Shown: one piece after another, positions 25,314-34,189 of the stretch
How positions within the stretch are numbered: the stretch's first letter is position 1
Layout of the letters: every line of letters starts with the position of its first letter
Assembly (NCBI RefSeq): GCF_009727955.1
Contig: NZ_WOBR01000010.1
Coordinates: forward strand, 186,001 to 250,000
DNA from: Aliivibrio fischeri
GTDB taxonomy: Bacteria; Pseudomonadota; Gammaproteobacteria; Enterobacterales; Vibrionaceae
Length of the DNA stretch: 64,000 nt
Direction of reading: 5' to 3'
Program-made: the position numbers and the translations under genes
Notes under the pieces: model-generated
The model's input: only the letters and a program-made list of their open reading frames with translations
Database searches by the model: none
What the model was told of the DNA's origin: nothing

Positions 25314-26810
25314 TTATTCAAACTCAACAAGGTTACGTTCAAACTCTTCATGCTGTTTTAGTACTTTATCTTCAGGCTTACCTGTTAACTTACTAACGGC
25401 AATAATTGCAATCGTTGCAAAGATAATTCCAGGAACAATCTCATAGACATCAAATAAACCGCCAGTTAATTGCTTCCAAACAACAATCGTTACCCCACCA
25501 ACAATAATACCAGCGAGAGCGCCATTACGATTCATTCCTTTCCAATAGAGGCTAAGTACAATCGCAGGGCCAAATGCAGCACCAAAACCTGCCCATGCAT
25601 AAGATACAAGACCAAGAACAGAACTATCAGGATTCATTGCCAATAATAAAGCGATAACAGACAAAGCAACAACAGCGAAACGACCCACATTTACGATCTC
25701 TTTGCTTGTTGCGTCTTTCTTCACTAATTGTTTGTATAGATCTTCAGATAGCGCAGAAGAAGAAACAAGTAATTGTGAATCCGCCGTACTCATGATTGCC
25801 GCCAAAATAGCAGCTAAGAGAATACCAGCAACCACTGGATGGAAAATCGCATTTACTAACAACATAAATACTTTTTCACCATCGATCACTTCACCTGGCA
25901 TTGAGCTTGTGACATAAAGTAAGCCAACAAGACCAACAAGTACGGCGCCAAACATAGATAAAGCGGTCCATACAACCGCAATACGGCGAGCTGTGGTTAA
26001 ATCTTTATTTGTACGAGAAGCTTGGAAACGAGCCAAAATATGTGGCTGTCCAAAATAACCAAGACCCCATGCAACTAATGAAATAATGGCAATCGCACTT
26101 AGTGGTTTACCATCCATTCCTGTCCATAAAGTCATTAACTCAGGGTTAATTGCAACAAGATCTGAACTCAATTGCCCAAAACCACCTTGCATAGCTGCAA
26201 TAGGTACAATCATCAGTGCAGCAGACATCAAAAGACCTTGAACAAGATCCGTCCATGCTACTGCTAAAAATCCACCGAATAAGGTATATGAGACGACACA
26301 TAATGTTCCAATTACCACAGCAATTTTATAATCTAAACCAAATACAGTCTCAAATAACTTACCACCAGCAACCAAACCAGAACTCGTATAGAAAAGGAAG
26401 AAAAGCAAAATGAATAGAGCTGAAATAGTTTGAATGAGTTTCGATTTATCATTAAAACGACGGGACAAAAACTCAGGAAGAGTTAATGAATCATCCGTTG
26501 TCATGCTATACGTTCTTAAACGTTTTGCACAAATTAACCAGTTTAGCCATGTTCCGACAAGCAAACCACCAGCAAGCCACAATGACTCTAAACCAGCAGC
26601 ATAGGCGTAACCAGGTAGACCAAGCAGTAACCAACCACTCATATCTGACGCACCAGCTGACAATGCCGCAGGCCATGGACCTAGTGTTCTTCCCCCTAAA
26701 AAGTAATCTGATGAGCTACTCGTTCGCTTATATGCATATACCCCAATCGCTAACATCATTATCAAGTAAGCGATAAATGTGCCTGTAATGGCGAAGTTAT
26801 TTTCAATCAT
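25314..26810 (-). CDS. putP: Sodium/proline symporter
   Basis: 498 residues, SSS family, about 13 transmembrane helices. YFLGGRTLGPWPAALSAGASDMSGWLLLGLPG is the classic PutP first-helix region with the substrate- and Na-binding residues, and GYFGQPHILARFQASRT is the SSS signature. Imports proline for the adjacent PutA. On the same strand 109 bases after the ALDH-like gene. The gap holds an imperfect inverted repeat (26841-26854 with 26884-26897), so it may have its own control. Confidence 0.95.
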   Translation of the reverse strand: MIENNFAITGTFIAYLIMMLAIGVYAYKRTSSSSDYFLGGRTLGPWPAALSAGASDMSGWLLLGLPGYAYAAGLESLWLAGGLLVGTWLNWLICAKRLRTYSMTTDDSLTLPEFLSRRFNDKSKLIQTISALFILLFFLFYTSSGLVAGGKLFETVFGLDYKIAVVIGTLCVVSYTLFGGFLAVAWTDLVQGLLMSAALMIVPIAAMQGGFGQLSSDLVAINPELMTLWTGMDGKPLSAIAIISLVAWGLGYFGQPHILARFQASRTNKDLTTARRIAVVWTALSMFGAVLVGLVGLLYVTSSMPGEVIDGEKVFMLLVNAIFHPVVAGILLAAILAAIMSTADSQLLVSSSALSEDLYKQLVKKDATSKEIVNVGRFAVVALSVIALLLAMNPDSSVLGLVSYAWAGFGAAFGPAIVLSLYWKGMNRNGALAGIIVGGVTIVVWKQLTGGLFDVYEIVPGIIFATIAIIAVSKLTGKPEDKVLKQHEEFERNLVEFE

Positions 26811-26840
26811 TTTATTTCCTTTGTGTTATTGGCAGTAATT

Positions 26841-26897
26841 AACGTCATTCTTGCTATGTTGAGCTTTGCTCTATAGTTATGGTGCAAAAATGACGGT
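26841..26897. repeat. Imperfect inverted repeat upstream of putP
   Basis: AACGTCATTCTTGC and GCAAAAATGACGGT pair at 12 of 14 positions, spacer 29. Possible operator or stem-loop between the ALDH-like gene and putP. Confidence 0.35.
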
Positions 26898-26919
26898 GTA
26901 ATATTCATCCTATTGAATA

Positions 26920-27627
26920 TCAGTGGTTACCACCTCCAAGTTCCAGCAGTGTAGCGTTACCACCTACCGCTGTGACATTAATTGTTCGAGTGCGCTCTGT
27001 AATAAAGCGTAGAACAAAATGAGGGTCAGTAATGGTTGTTAAGCTTTCTTGATCCGTTTCTGCGATCAATTGCGCTAATAACCCTTCTCTTTGTGCTAAT
27101 TGTTGATTCAATTCAATTTCTTTTTGAACATCTCCAACAAAACAAACACCAGCTAATCGATCATTATTTATGTCTACCGTCTCTCTATCAACTTGCTGAA
27201 CAGTAAATTCAGGTACATGCACTTCATGTAAACTATTAACAATGATAGAGGCCACTTCAGAGTCTTCACTCGAAAGGGCGACAATAATAGCGTTTCCGGC
27301 TACTAATGCAGCAGTTATTTGACCAATTAATGCAACAACCGATGAATTTTTACTCGATGTGATGTAAAAAACACCTCTTGGAGCGGTATAGAGTTCATTG
27401 CTTTCACCTGTAGGCCCAGGCATTAACTCAATTTCGGTAATAAGATGTTGTGCTCGCTGACATTGATAACGAACCATTTTAGCTGCAAGTACACCAAAAT
27501 GTGGATTCTCAGCCAGCTGATTTGCCCAAGTAAGCAATTTTTCAATTCGAAGTGATGCAGATTCAGATTGCCACTCAACCAATCCTTGAGAAAGCACTGA
27601 ATCAATGATTTGTGTCATTTTAGTCAT
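26920..27627 (-). CDS. Stand-alone ALDH-superfamily domain corresponding to the PutA C-terminus
   Basis: 235 residues from ATG 27627 (AGGAG 8 bases upstream), 14 bases after the putA stop. The middle, APRGVFYITSSKNSSVVALIGQITAALVAGN, resembles the NAD-fold part of aldehyde dehydrogenases but lacks the GxTxxG, catalytic Cys and Glu motifs. The end, ERTRTINVTAVGGNATLLELG, resembles the conserved tail of long PutAs. Known long (type B) PutAs carry such an ALDH-like domain of unknown function at the C-terminus, where it helps close the substrate tunnel. Here it is a separate gene. Probable role: partner subunit of PutA (inference). Confidence 0.72.
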   Translation of the reverse strand: MTKMTQIIDSVLSQGLVEWQSESASLRIEKLLTWANQLAENPHFGVLAAKMVRYQCQRAQHLITEIELMPGPTGESNELYTAPRGVFYITSSKNSSVVALIGQITAALVAGNAIIVALSSEDSEVASIIVNSLHEVHVPEFTVQQVDRETVDINNDRLAGVCFVGDVQKEIELNQQLAQREGLLAQLIAETDQESLTTITDPHFVLRFITERTRTINVTAVGGNATLLELGGGNH

Positions 27628-27641
27628 GGAGTTCTCCTTTC

Positions 27642-30600
27642 TCATTTTGAAGTCGTTGTATTTGCTTTTGTATAACGAATTAAATAACGCGGTCCACCCG
27701 CTTTAGGTCCAGTCCCTGATAACCCTTGTCCACCAAATGGCTGAACACCAACGACGGCACCAACTTGATCACGATTGATATAGCAGTTACCAACTTTAAT
27801 GTTTTTCTCTATTCGTGTGTATGTCACTTCATTCCGGCTATGGATCCCCATGGTTAATCCAAATCCAGTCGAATTAATCTCAGAAATTACTTTATCTATA
27901 TCACTGGCCTTAAAACGAACAATATGAAGAATCGGACCAAACTGTTCATTTTCTAATTGTTTAATGGACTCAATTTCAAACGCACTTGGTGGAACAAAAT
28001 CTCCCTTTTCAGACCAATTAGGCAGATCGGCTTGTGCAACCAATACCCCTTCTTTTGTCATTCTCTCAATGTGTGCCATCAGTTTATCTTTCGCACGCAC
28101 ATCAATAACCGGCCCAACATCAGTACTGTGCAACTCAGGCAACCCTACACTTAACTCGGCCATTGCCCCTTTAATAAGATTGATAATTCTATCGGCAATA
28201 TCTTGCTGAACAAACAACACTCGTAAAGCAGAACAACGCTGACCGGCAGAAGCAAATGCTGAGCGCATTACATCACGCACCACTTGTTCAGGTAATGCGG
28301 TACTGTCGACTATCATGGCATTTTGGCCACCCGTTTCAGCAATAAAAGGGACAGGAGAAACCCCTTCGCCCTCAATTGAACGGTTCGCTAAGGTGCGATT
28401 GATAAGTTGTGCTGTTTCAGTTGAACCGGTGAAAGCAACGCCAGCAACACGGTGATCAGAGGTAAGTGGAGCACCAACGTTTTTTCCATCCCCCGGTAAT
28501 AAATGTACCGCTTGCGGAGCTATTCCCGTCTCTAATAACAATTCAATAGCTCGAACTGCGATTAATGACGTTTGTTCTGCAGGTTTAGCTATAACCGTAT
28601 TACCAGCGACTAATGCAGCAGTTACTTGACCTAAGAAAATAGCAAGAGGGAAATTCCAAGGACTAATACAAACAAAAACACCTCGGCCTTGGCGTTCAAT
28701 TTGACGAGAAATGTCATCAAAGCCTACGATAGTTTCTGTTGTTGTAAAATTCAATTTAGCTTGAACTGCGTAGTAACGACAAAAATCCACCGCTTCACGC
28801 ACTTCATCGATACTATCATGAATCGTTTTTCCTGCTTCTTTATGACATAAAGCGACAAGTTCAGGCATGTTCATTTCTAACTTATCCGCTAAAGCTTCAA
28901 GATAATCTGCTCGCTCTGCCACTGGCGTTTGCTGCCAAATAGGAAAGTAATCATGAGCAATATCTAACGCATTGGATACTTGTTCTTGTGAACTCCAGAC
29001 CAATGAACCAACATCATTTCCACGATCATAAGGAGAACTAATCACATGAAGCGCAGAACCATGTTCCTTGATCATGCTTTCGTAATCTCTGATGTTATTC
29101 ACGATTGGACCACCCTGCCAATACGTTTTCATTTGTTCTTCTACTTGACGTTCAAATGGGTGAGCTTCACTTTCAACATCTAAATTTATGCTATATGAAT
29201 TTTTACGATCAGAGAAAATATATGGCGGTAGTGGAATTAATTGATTCTCTAATGATGGGCACGCTAATAAAGAATCAACAGGATGAACCGTTAAACTTTC
29301 AATTGGGCAATTCGCATCAACCAATCGATGAACAAATGAACTGTTCGCCCCATTCTCTAATAAACGTCTTACAAGATATGGTAGTAAATCTTTATGACTG
29401 CCTACAGGTGCATAAATACGAACACTGCGATTAAACATATCCATAGCATGTTCATAAAGTGCATCACCCATACCGTGCAGTCGTTGAAATTCGAATTCAT
29501 CATGGGTTGCCATAGATGCAATTGCGGCAACCGTATGTGCATTATGACTAGCAAACTGTGGAAATATATTGCCCTTTACATGCTCACTTAATAAATACCG
29601 AGCACAAGCTAAATAAGATACATCCGTGGCTTCTTTACGAGTAAAAACAGGGTAACGAGCAAAACCAAACTGTTGTGACAATTTTAATTCGGTATCCCAA
29701 TACGCTCCTTTAACTAGCCGTAATGGAATGGTATCTCCCTGCTCTTTTGCCAAAGCAGTTAACCAGACCAAAACAGGTAATGCTCGCTTTGAATAAGCCT
29801 GAACCACTAAGCCAAACTTTCCCCATCCTCGTACTATTTCGCTACGATAGAGTTTTTCAAATAATTCAAGAGATAACTCTAAACGATCCATTTCTTCAGC
29901 ATCGATAGTAATACCCACATCCAATTCTCGTGCACGCTCTAATAATTGCAGCACAGATTGGTACATCTCACTCATGACTCGTTCTTTATTTGCAACTTCA
30001 TAACGAGGATGTAAAGCAGACAATTTAATCGAAACCGTTGGTTCAGGAGAATTGGCAATACTTGCAGCACGACCAACACTTTCAATGGCCATTATATAAT
30101 CTTTAAAATACTTATGAGCATCCGTTTGGGTTAATGCCGCTTCACCTAGCATGTCGAAAGAATAGGTATACCCTTTTTCTCGCATCGACAAACCTTTTTT
30201 CTGAGCTTCTTCTATGGTTCGTCCAAGTACGAATTGATGCCCCATTATTTTCATTGCTTGATTCATCGCTTGGCGGATCACTGGCTCTGAAAATTTATTA
30301 ACGAGTCGACTCAATGCATTAGAAGGCGAACCATCCGCTTTGACATCCATAGAAACAACTTTGCCCGTTAAAAGAAGTCCCCATGTAGAAGCATTAACAA
30401 AGGTCGAATCTGAGTTTTTTAAATGAGACTTCCAATCTGCAACACTCAATTTATCTCGAATTAATGCATCCGCAGTCTCTGTATCAGGAATACGCATTAA
30501 CGCTTCGGCAAGGCACATTAATAATATGCCTTCTTTCGTATCTAAGCTGTACTCTAGTAAAAGGGCATCTATCATTTGTACGGCTTTTTTATCGTCACGA

Positions 30601-30791
30601 ACACGTTGTATCAACACTGCCGCATGCTTTTCCATCATGACGGCTTCACGTTCTGTCGGTTTAGCTAATGGCAGAAGCTGCTGCAACCATTTGGCTTCAT
30701 CAACCATGTAGAGAGGGGAAATAGCAGACCATAATGATTCTAACGGTTGCTCAATTATAGATGAGGACAATACTTCTTTCGCTTGAAACAT
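27642..30791 (-). CDS. putA: Bifunctional proline dehydrogenase / L-glutamate-gamma-semialdehyde dehydrogenase
   Basis: Oxidises proline to glutamate in two steps. From ATG 30791 (GAGGAAAC upstream) it has 1049 residues; earlier starts at 30818 (ATG) or 30824 (TTG) have no Shine-Dalgarno sequence. The FAD-dependent proline dehydrogenase barrel spans about 170-480 (LRLVKGAYWDTE, DLLPYLVRRLLENG). The dehydrogenase domain spans about 560-1040 with GVAFTGSTETA, E819 in FIAETGGQ, and catalytic C853 in SAGQRCSALR. It lacks both the N-terminal ribbon-helix-helix DNA-binding domain and the C-terminal ALDH-like domain of E. coli PutA; the latter is encoded by the next gene. Control is therefore likely by the upstream AraC-type protein. 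Confidence 0.95.
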   Translation of the reverse strand: MFQAKEVLSSSIIEQPLESLWSAISPLYMVDEAKWLQQLLPLAKPTEREAVMMEKHAAVLIQRVRDDKKAVQMIDALLLEYSLDTKEGILLMCLAEALMRIPDTETADALIRDKLSVADWKSHLKNSDSTFVNASTWGLLLTGKVVSMDVKADGSPSNALSRLVNKFSEPVIRQAMNQAMKIMGHQFVLGRTIEEAQKKGLSMREKGYTYSFDMLGEAALTQTDAHKYFKDYIMAIESVGRAASIANSPEPTVSIKLSALHPRYEVANKERVMSEMYQSVLQLLERARELDVGITIDAEEMDRLELSLELFEKLYRSEIVRGWGKFGLVVQAYSKRALPVLVWLTALAKEQGDTIPLRLVKGAYWDTELKLSQQFGFARYPVFTRKEATDVSYLACARYLLSEHVKGNIFPQFASHNAHTVAAIASMATHDEFEFQRLHGMGDALYEHAMDMFNRSVRIYAPVGSHKDLLPYLVRRLLENGANSSFVHRLVDANCPIESLTVHPVDSLLACPSLENQLIPLPPYIFSDRKNSYSINLDVESEAHPFERQVEEQMKTYWQGGPIVNNIRDYESMIKEHGSALHVISSPYDRGNDVGSLVWSSQEQVSNALDIAHDYFPIWQQTPVAERADYLEALADKLEMNMPELVALCHKEAGKTIHDSIDEVREAVDFCRYYAVQAKLNFTTTETIVGFDDISRQIERQGRGVFVCISPWNFPLAIFLGQVTAALVAGNTVIAKPAEQTSLIAVRAIELLLETGIAPQAVHLLPGDGKNVGAPLTSDHRVAGVAFTGSTETAQLINRTLANRSIEGEGVSPVPFIAETGGQNAMIVDSTALPEQVVRDVMRSAFASAGQRCSALRVLFVQQDIADRIINLIKGAMAELSVGLPELHSTDVGPVIDVRAKDKLMAHIERMTKEGVLVAQADLPNWSEKGDFVPPSAFEIESIKQLENEQFGPILHIVRFKASDIDKVISEINSTGFGLTMGIHSRNEVTYTRIEKNIKVGNCYINRDQVGAVVGVQPFGGQGLSGTGPKAGGPRYLIRYTKANTTTSK

Positions 30792-30885
30792 ACCTGTTTC
30801 CTCTTGTTTATCTGACATGTTCAACTATAAAAACTAAACCTTATAGTTAAGCTAATTATTATTAGAGTTTATTGCGAAAGATTCT

Positions 30886-30914
30886 ATTTTCTATTTGGCC
30901 AAAATACTTGTCAA
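30886..30914 (-). promoter_or_regulatory. Candidate putA promoter with palindromic spacer
   Basis: On the minus strand, TTGACA (30914-30909), 17-base spacer, then GAAAAT (30891-30886). The spacer contains the near-palindrome TATTTTGGCCAAATA (30892-30906), placed where a regulator could bind. Confidence 0.45.
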
Positions 30915-30977
30915 AACCTCCGATTTAATTGCTAAATCATCCACCCAGTTACAAAATGAGAACAAAAGCAGTAATTT

Positions 30978-31760
30978 TTAATTACGAATAAAGTTCATAT
31001 TACGATATTGAGTTGGGGATTCTCCCACTTTTTTCATGAAGGCATGACTAAAAGCACTTTGATTAGCAAAACCGGCTTGTTGTGCAATTTCACCAACAGT
31101 GAGAGTGCTTTCTCTTAATAATTTCTTGGAGTACTCGATACGCTTTGTGACAATATATTGATAAGGAGTTAAACCAAACTCTTGCTTAAAAATGGCATAA
31201 AATTGACTCTCACCTAAAAAAACAGTGCTTGCTAACTGTGCAATTGTGATCTTAGTTCCGAGATGTAGTGTTATAAAATTGTCGATCACATCTGGATTCA
31301 AACGTTTTATTTTTTTTGTTGAATTTTCATCAATTAAATGACGCTCTAATAGGGAAATTATCGTGTTACTACATGATCTACTTAGTAAATGATCACCAAT
31401 GTTTGATTGGATTTCACACACTAATAATTGAATTAGGTGTTGAATCTGACTATCAAGCTGATAATAACCCACTTTATAAAACAATTTTTTAACTCTTGAG
31501 GCTAACTCATCATCAGTAAAAACTTGAGGAAAATTAAGGACTAATATTTCAGATTGGTACAGGCTTAAAAAGGCATGCTCTTGAGCTGCCGGAATTATGG
31601 CGACTTTCCCTGCATAAATAACATTTATTTTATTATTTATTTCGAACTCAGCTTGACCTTTTAGTCCTATCACTAATTGATGATAGTCATGAGAGTGTAA
31701 TTCCCTTTCTTGCGGCAACATTATGATTTGAGTTGGTGAAATCCAGTCAATTTCCATCAT
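30978..31760 (-). CDS. AraC-family regulator, probably of proline utilisation
   Basis: About 260 residues. An N-terminal cupin-like sensor is seen (LPQERELHSHDYHQLVIGLKG ... GKVAIIPAAQEHAFLS). The C-terminal double helix-turn-helix reads ITIAQLASTVFLGESQFYAIFKQEFGLTPYQYI, then LTVGEIAQQAGFANQSAFSHAFMKKVGESPTQYR. It lies directly upstream of putA on the same strand, so regulation of putA-putP is the natural inference, similar to the vibrio regulator PutR. The start is uncertain: adjacent ATGs at 31760 and 31757 follow GGA; a TTG at 31781 is possible. Confidence 0.8.
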   Translation of the reverse strand: MMEIDWISPTQIIMLPQERELHSHDYHQLVIGLKGQAEFEINNKINVIYAGKVAIIPAAQEHAFLSLYQSEILVLNFPQVFTDDELASRVKKLFYKVGYYQLDSQIQHLIQLLVCEIQSNIGDHLLSRSCSNTIISLLERHLIDENSTKKIKRLNPDVIDNFITLHLGTKITIAQLASTVFLGESQFYAIFKQEFGLTPYQYIVTKRIEYSKKLLRESTLTVGEIAQQAGFANQSAFSHAFMKKVGESPTQYRNMNFIRN

Positions 31761-31839
31761 AAATCCATTCAGTTCATCCAATCTAACTTAAGTGCAGTTT
31801 AACCAAGATCATAAAAACAATCTATAACTCCTCTATCAA

Positions 31840-32029
31840 TGAAAGCATGATCATGATGATGTATCTTACTGACAATGTACTTCCTATTAATAAAATACTG
31901 ACATTGGAAGATGCCAAACAAACAAAACTAATTATATACAATAAGTTAGAGGAACTTATTAAACTTAAGACTCTGTAGTCTCATTAATTAACTTGATCAT
32001 GCTTTCAGTCTATTGAAACGATGATCAAG
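31840..32029 (+). promoter_or_regulatory. Competing inverted repeats in a 430-base leader region
   Basis: Copy A TGAAAGCATGATCA (31840-31853) is the exact reverse complement of copy B (31994-32007). Copy B is also the 5' arm of a local hairpin, CTTGATCATGCTTTCA / TGAAACGATGATCAAG (31992-32029, 14 of 16 pairs, 6-base loop). A short frame lies between A and B. The rest of the gap 31761-32191 is AT-rich with no other feature that I can support. Confidence 0.45.
31853..31978 (+). CDS. Candidate short ORF between the inverted repeats
   Basis: ATG ATG ATG start, 41 codons, stop TAG at 31976-31978. The peptide contains YLTDNVLPINKILTLEDAK and a helical, charged end KLEELIKLKTL. No clear Shine-Dalgarno sequence; only GAAAG lies nearby. 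It ends 13 bases before a hairpin. It could be a leader peptide, a small protein or chance. Confidence 0.25.
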   Translation: MMMYLTDNVLPINKILTLEDAKQTKLIIYNKLEELIKLKTL

Positions 32030-32191
32030 GTAATTCAATTTTCCTAGCTCAATTACATATTATTTTGGTATAAATTTTGCTTATTAGTTAATGTTAAATC
32101 TATGAATAACGATACTCATCTGCATAGGTCATTTGCTTCATAAAAAGTGAAATATGTAGATCAGTATCAGAATACGTGAACGAAATTTATT

Positions 32192-34066
32192 ATGTCTAAT
32201 ATTAAAAGCAGAAGAATTATGAATCGTAAAGGACTACCCGCACTAGCTCTAATCTTGTCACCAGCGCTCTTTACGCCAATTGCGCTTGCAAATACTGAAA
32301 CACAAATAACAGCCCCTGCTGCTGATTCGGTTGCCTCTATTGATGCAAAACTTGATCATAAACGCAGTGAAGTTAAGCAACTTGAAGGGACGGTTAGAAA
32401 TGATCAAAGTCGACTACGTGATTTACGTAATCAAAGTGATTCTTTAGACAAAAAAGCAGATCAATTAGATGCGAAACGTAAGTTAGCTCAGCGTAACTTA
32501 GATGAGCAATACAACCGCATGATTGATGATCCTGATCTTGATATCACTCCTTTCCAAAAACAATACCAAGATTCTTGGAAAGAAGTAAAAGAAAATCAGA
32601 TTGCTAAACTTGCTATTCAACAAGATATCCAAGAACAAACTCGAGTTCTAAAAAGCAATAATGCTAAAAAACAACGTGCATTAGATGAACTAGAAATTCT
32701 TGGAGAATCACGTCAAGAAGCTCGTGTACTTCGTTTACAAGAAGAATTAGCAGCACAAGACAGCTTAGATGTTATTCATACCATTACATGTAAAATGTCG
32801 ATGACCCTTGAAGCATGTGCTAACCAAGGTAAAACATTGAGCATGCAAAAAGCGGTAAATAACTTCCAACAACAACTGATCAATGGCTTTACTGAAACGG
32901 ATATCGTAAAACAGCATGTTGATAGCGTATCGTTAAATATTCACGTATTAGATAGCGCTATTATTGATAGTGGTTTCAATGGTAGTAACCGTTACACAAC
33001 TAAGCTTCAAGCTTCTTTACGTGCTCGTCCTAACTCTACTGCTGCTTGTCAACTTCTTGGACTTGAAAACCGTTACTGTATTGAACAGTCAAACTCTTCA
33101 TCATTAAACGATAAAATCAAGAAAGAGAAGAAATGGGTAGGTGTTACTATCCGTTCAAACCGCCATGAAGATAACGTAACGGTTAATGGTGTTAATTATG
33201 GTAGTACACCAGTAGACGTTATGCTTCCAGCTGGCCAACATCAGATCACTGTTGAGAAATCAGGTTTCGAACCTTACCGCCGCCAGATGTCATTAACTAA
33301 AGACATTACAGTATGGGCTGATCTTAAAGAACAAGAAAACCGTCCAAAACCAGGTAAAAAATTCTCTGACCGATTAGGTAACAATCAATTAGCTCCTCAA
33401 ATGGTAGTTATTGGCTCAGGCAATTTCCACATTGGGAAAAACGCAGCTAAAAATGTAACGATTTCTAAAGCTTACTCTATTGGCGCAACACCAGTTACTG
33501 TAAATCAATTTAATGCATTTGTTGCTAGCACAGGTTACATCACTGAAGCAGAAAAAGGCGCAGGTTGTAATGCTATCAATGGCGGCGAAACTAAACGTCA
33601 CCAAAACCAAAACTGGCGTAAACCAGGTTTTGAACAATCTAAAAATGCACCTGCAGTTTGTATTTCTAAAAATGATGCTGAAACTTACGCTCAGTGGTTA
33701 ACAAAACAAACTGGCTTCAAGTACGCACTTCCAACAGAAGCGCAATGGGAAATTGCAGCTCGTGCGGGCAGCAAAGATGCATACTGGTGGGGTGACGATA
33801 TTGGTTCAGGTAATGCAAACACAGGTTGGGGCGGCTCAACGTGGGCTAACAAGTCAACATCTCCTGTAGGCAGCTTTGGCGCAAACCCTTATGGTGTTTA
33901 CGATACGGCAGGTAACGTATGGGAATGGACAAATGCGAAATCAGGTATCGTTCGTGGTGGCGCATGGAGCTTTGCACCGACAAAAGCAAAAGCTTATGAA
34001 TCATTAGAACTGAACCCATCAACCAGTGCTAACTACACAGGTTTCCGAGTGGTTCGCGAGTTATAA
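32192..34066 (+). CDS. Envelope protein with coiled coil, PEGA-like and FGE-sulfatase-like domains
   Basis: 624 residues. A signal peptide ends near ALA|NTETQ (about residue 34). Residues 45-190 form a long charged coiled coil (KRSEVKQLEGTVRNDQSRLRDL). A four-Cys linker region follows (TCKMSMTLEAC ... AACQLLGLENRYC). About 312-376 is PEGA-like (VTVNGVNYGSTPVDVMLPAGQH). About 400-624 is the FGE/SUMF1 fold (TPVTVNQFNAFVAST, ALPTEAQWEIAARAG, YDTAGNVWEWT, GFRVVREL). The catalytic Cys pair of true formylglycine-generating enzymes is absent from GIVRGGAWSFAP onward, so sulfatase maturation is unlikely. Probably a periplasmic binding or scaffold protein. No sulfatase gene nearby. The start could also be ATG 32219. 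Confidence 0.75.
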   Translation: MSNIKSRRIMNRKGLPALALILSPALFTPIALANTETQITAPAADSVASIDAKLDHKRSEVKQLEGTVRNDQSRLRDLRNQSDSLDKKADQLDAKRKLAQRNLDEQYNRMIDDPDLDITPFQKQYQDSWKEVKENQIAKLAIQQDIQEQTRVLKSNNAKKQRALDELEILGESRQEARVLRLQEELAAQDSLDVIHTITCKMSMTLEACANQGKTLSMQKAVNNFQQQLINGFTETDIVKQHVDSVSLNIHVLDSAIIDSGFNGSNRYTTKLQASLRARPNSTAACQLLGLENRYCIEQSNSSSLNDKIKKEKKWVGVTIRSNRHEDNVTVNGVNYGSTPVDVMLPAGQHQITVEKSGFEPYRRQMSLTKDITVWADLKEQENRPKPGKKFSDRLGNNQLAPQMVVIGSGNFHIGKNAAKNVTISKAYSIGATPVTVNQFNAFVASTGYITEAEKGAGCNAINGGETKRHQNQNWRKPGFEQSKNAPAVCISKNDAETYAQWLTKQTGFKYALPTEAQWEIAARAGSKDAYWWGDDIGSGNANTGWGGSTWANKSTSPVGSFGANPYGVYDTAGNVWEWTNAKSGIVRGGAWSFAPTKAKAYESLELNPSTSANYTGFRVVREL

Positions 34067-34085
34067 TTTTACTCTATCCATAAAC

Positions 34086-34123
34086 AAAAAAGCCGCTGAA
34101 TAATCATGTTCAGCGGCTTTTTT
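34086..34123. terminator. Bidirectional terminator, FGE-like gene / fimbrial operon
   Basis: AAAAAAGCCGCTGAA / TTCAGCGGCTTTTTT, 8-base loop, between the convergent units. Confidence 0.92.
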
Positions 34124-34189
34124 ATTAACAAATAAATCGTATTAACTTAGAATAAATCTTCTCATAGATAATTGTATGTATATTGATGT

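Noticed and set aside
30824-32191. Integration site or mobile element around the repeated GATCATG sequences
   Set aside because: The repeats are short and clustered, with no integrase, transposase or target duplication.
32192-34066. Sulfatase-maturing formylglycine-generating enzyme
   Set aside because: The two catalytic cysteines expected in the C-terminal part of the FGE fold are missing and no sulfatase is nearby.
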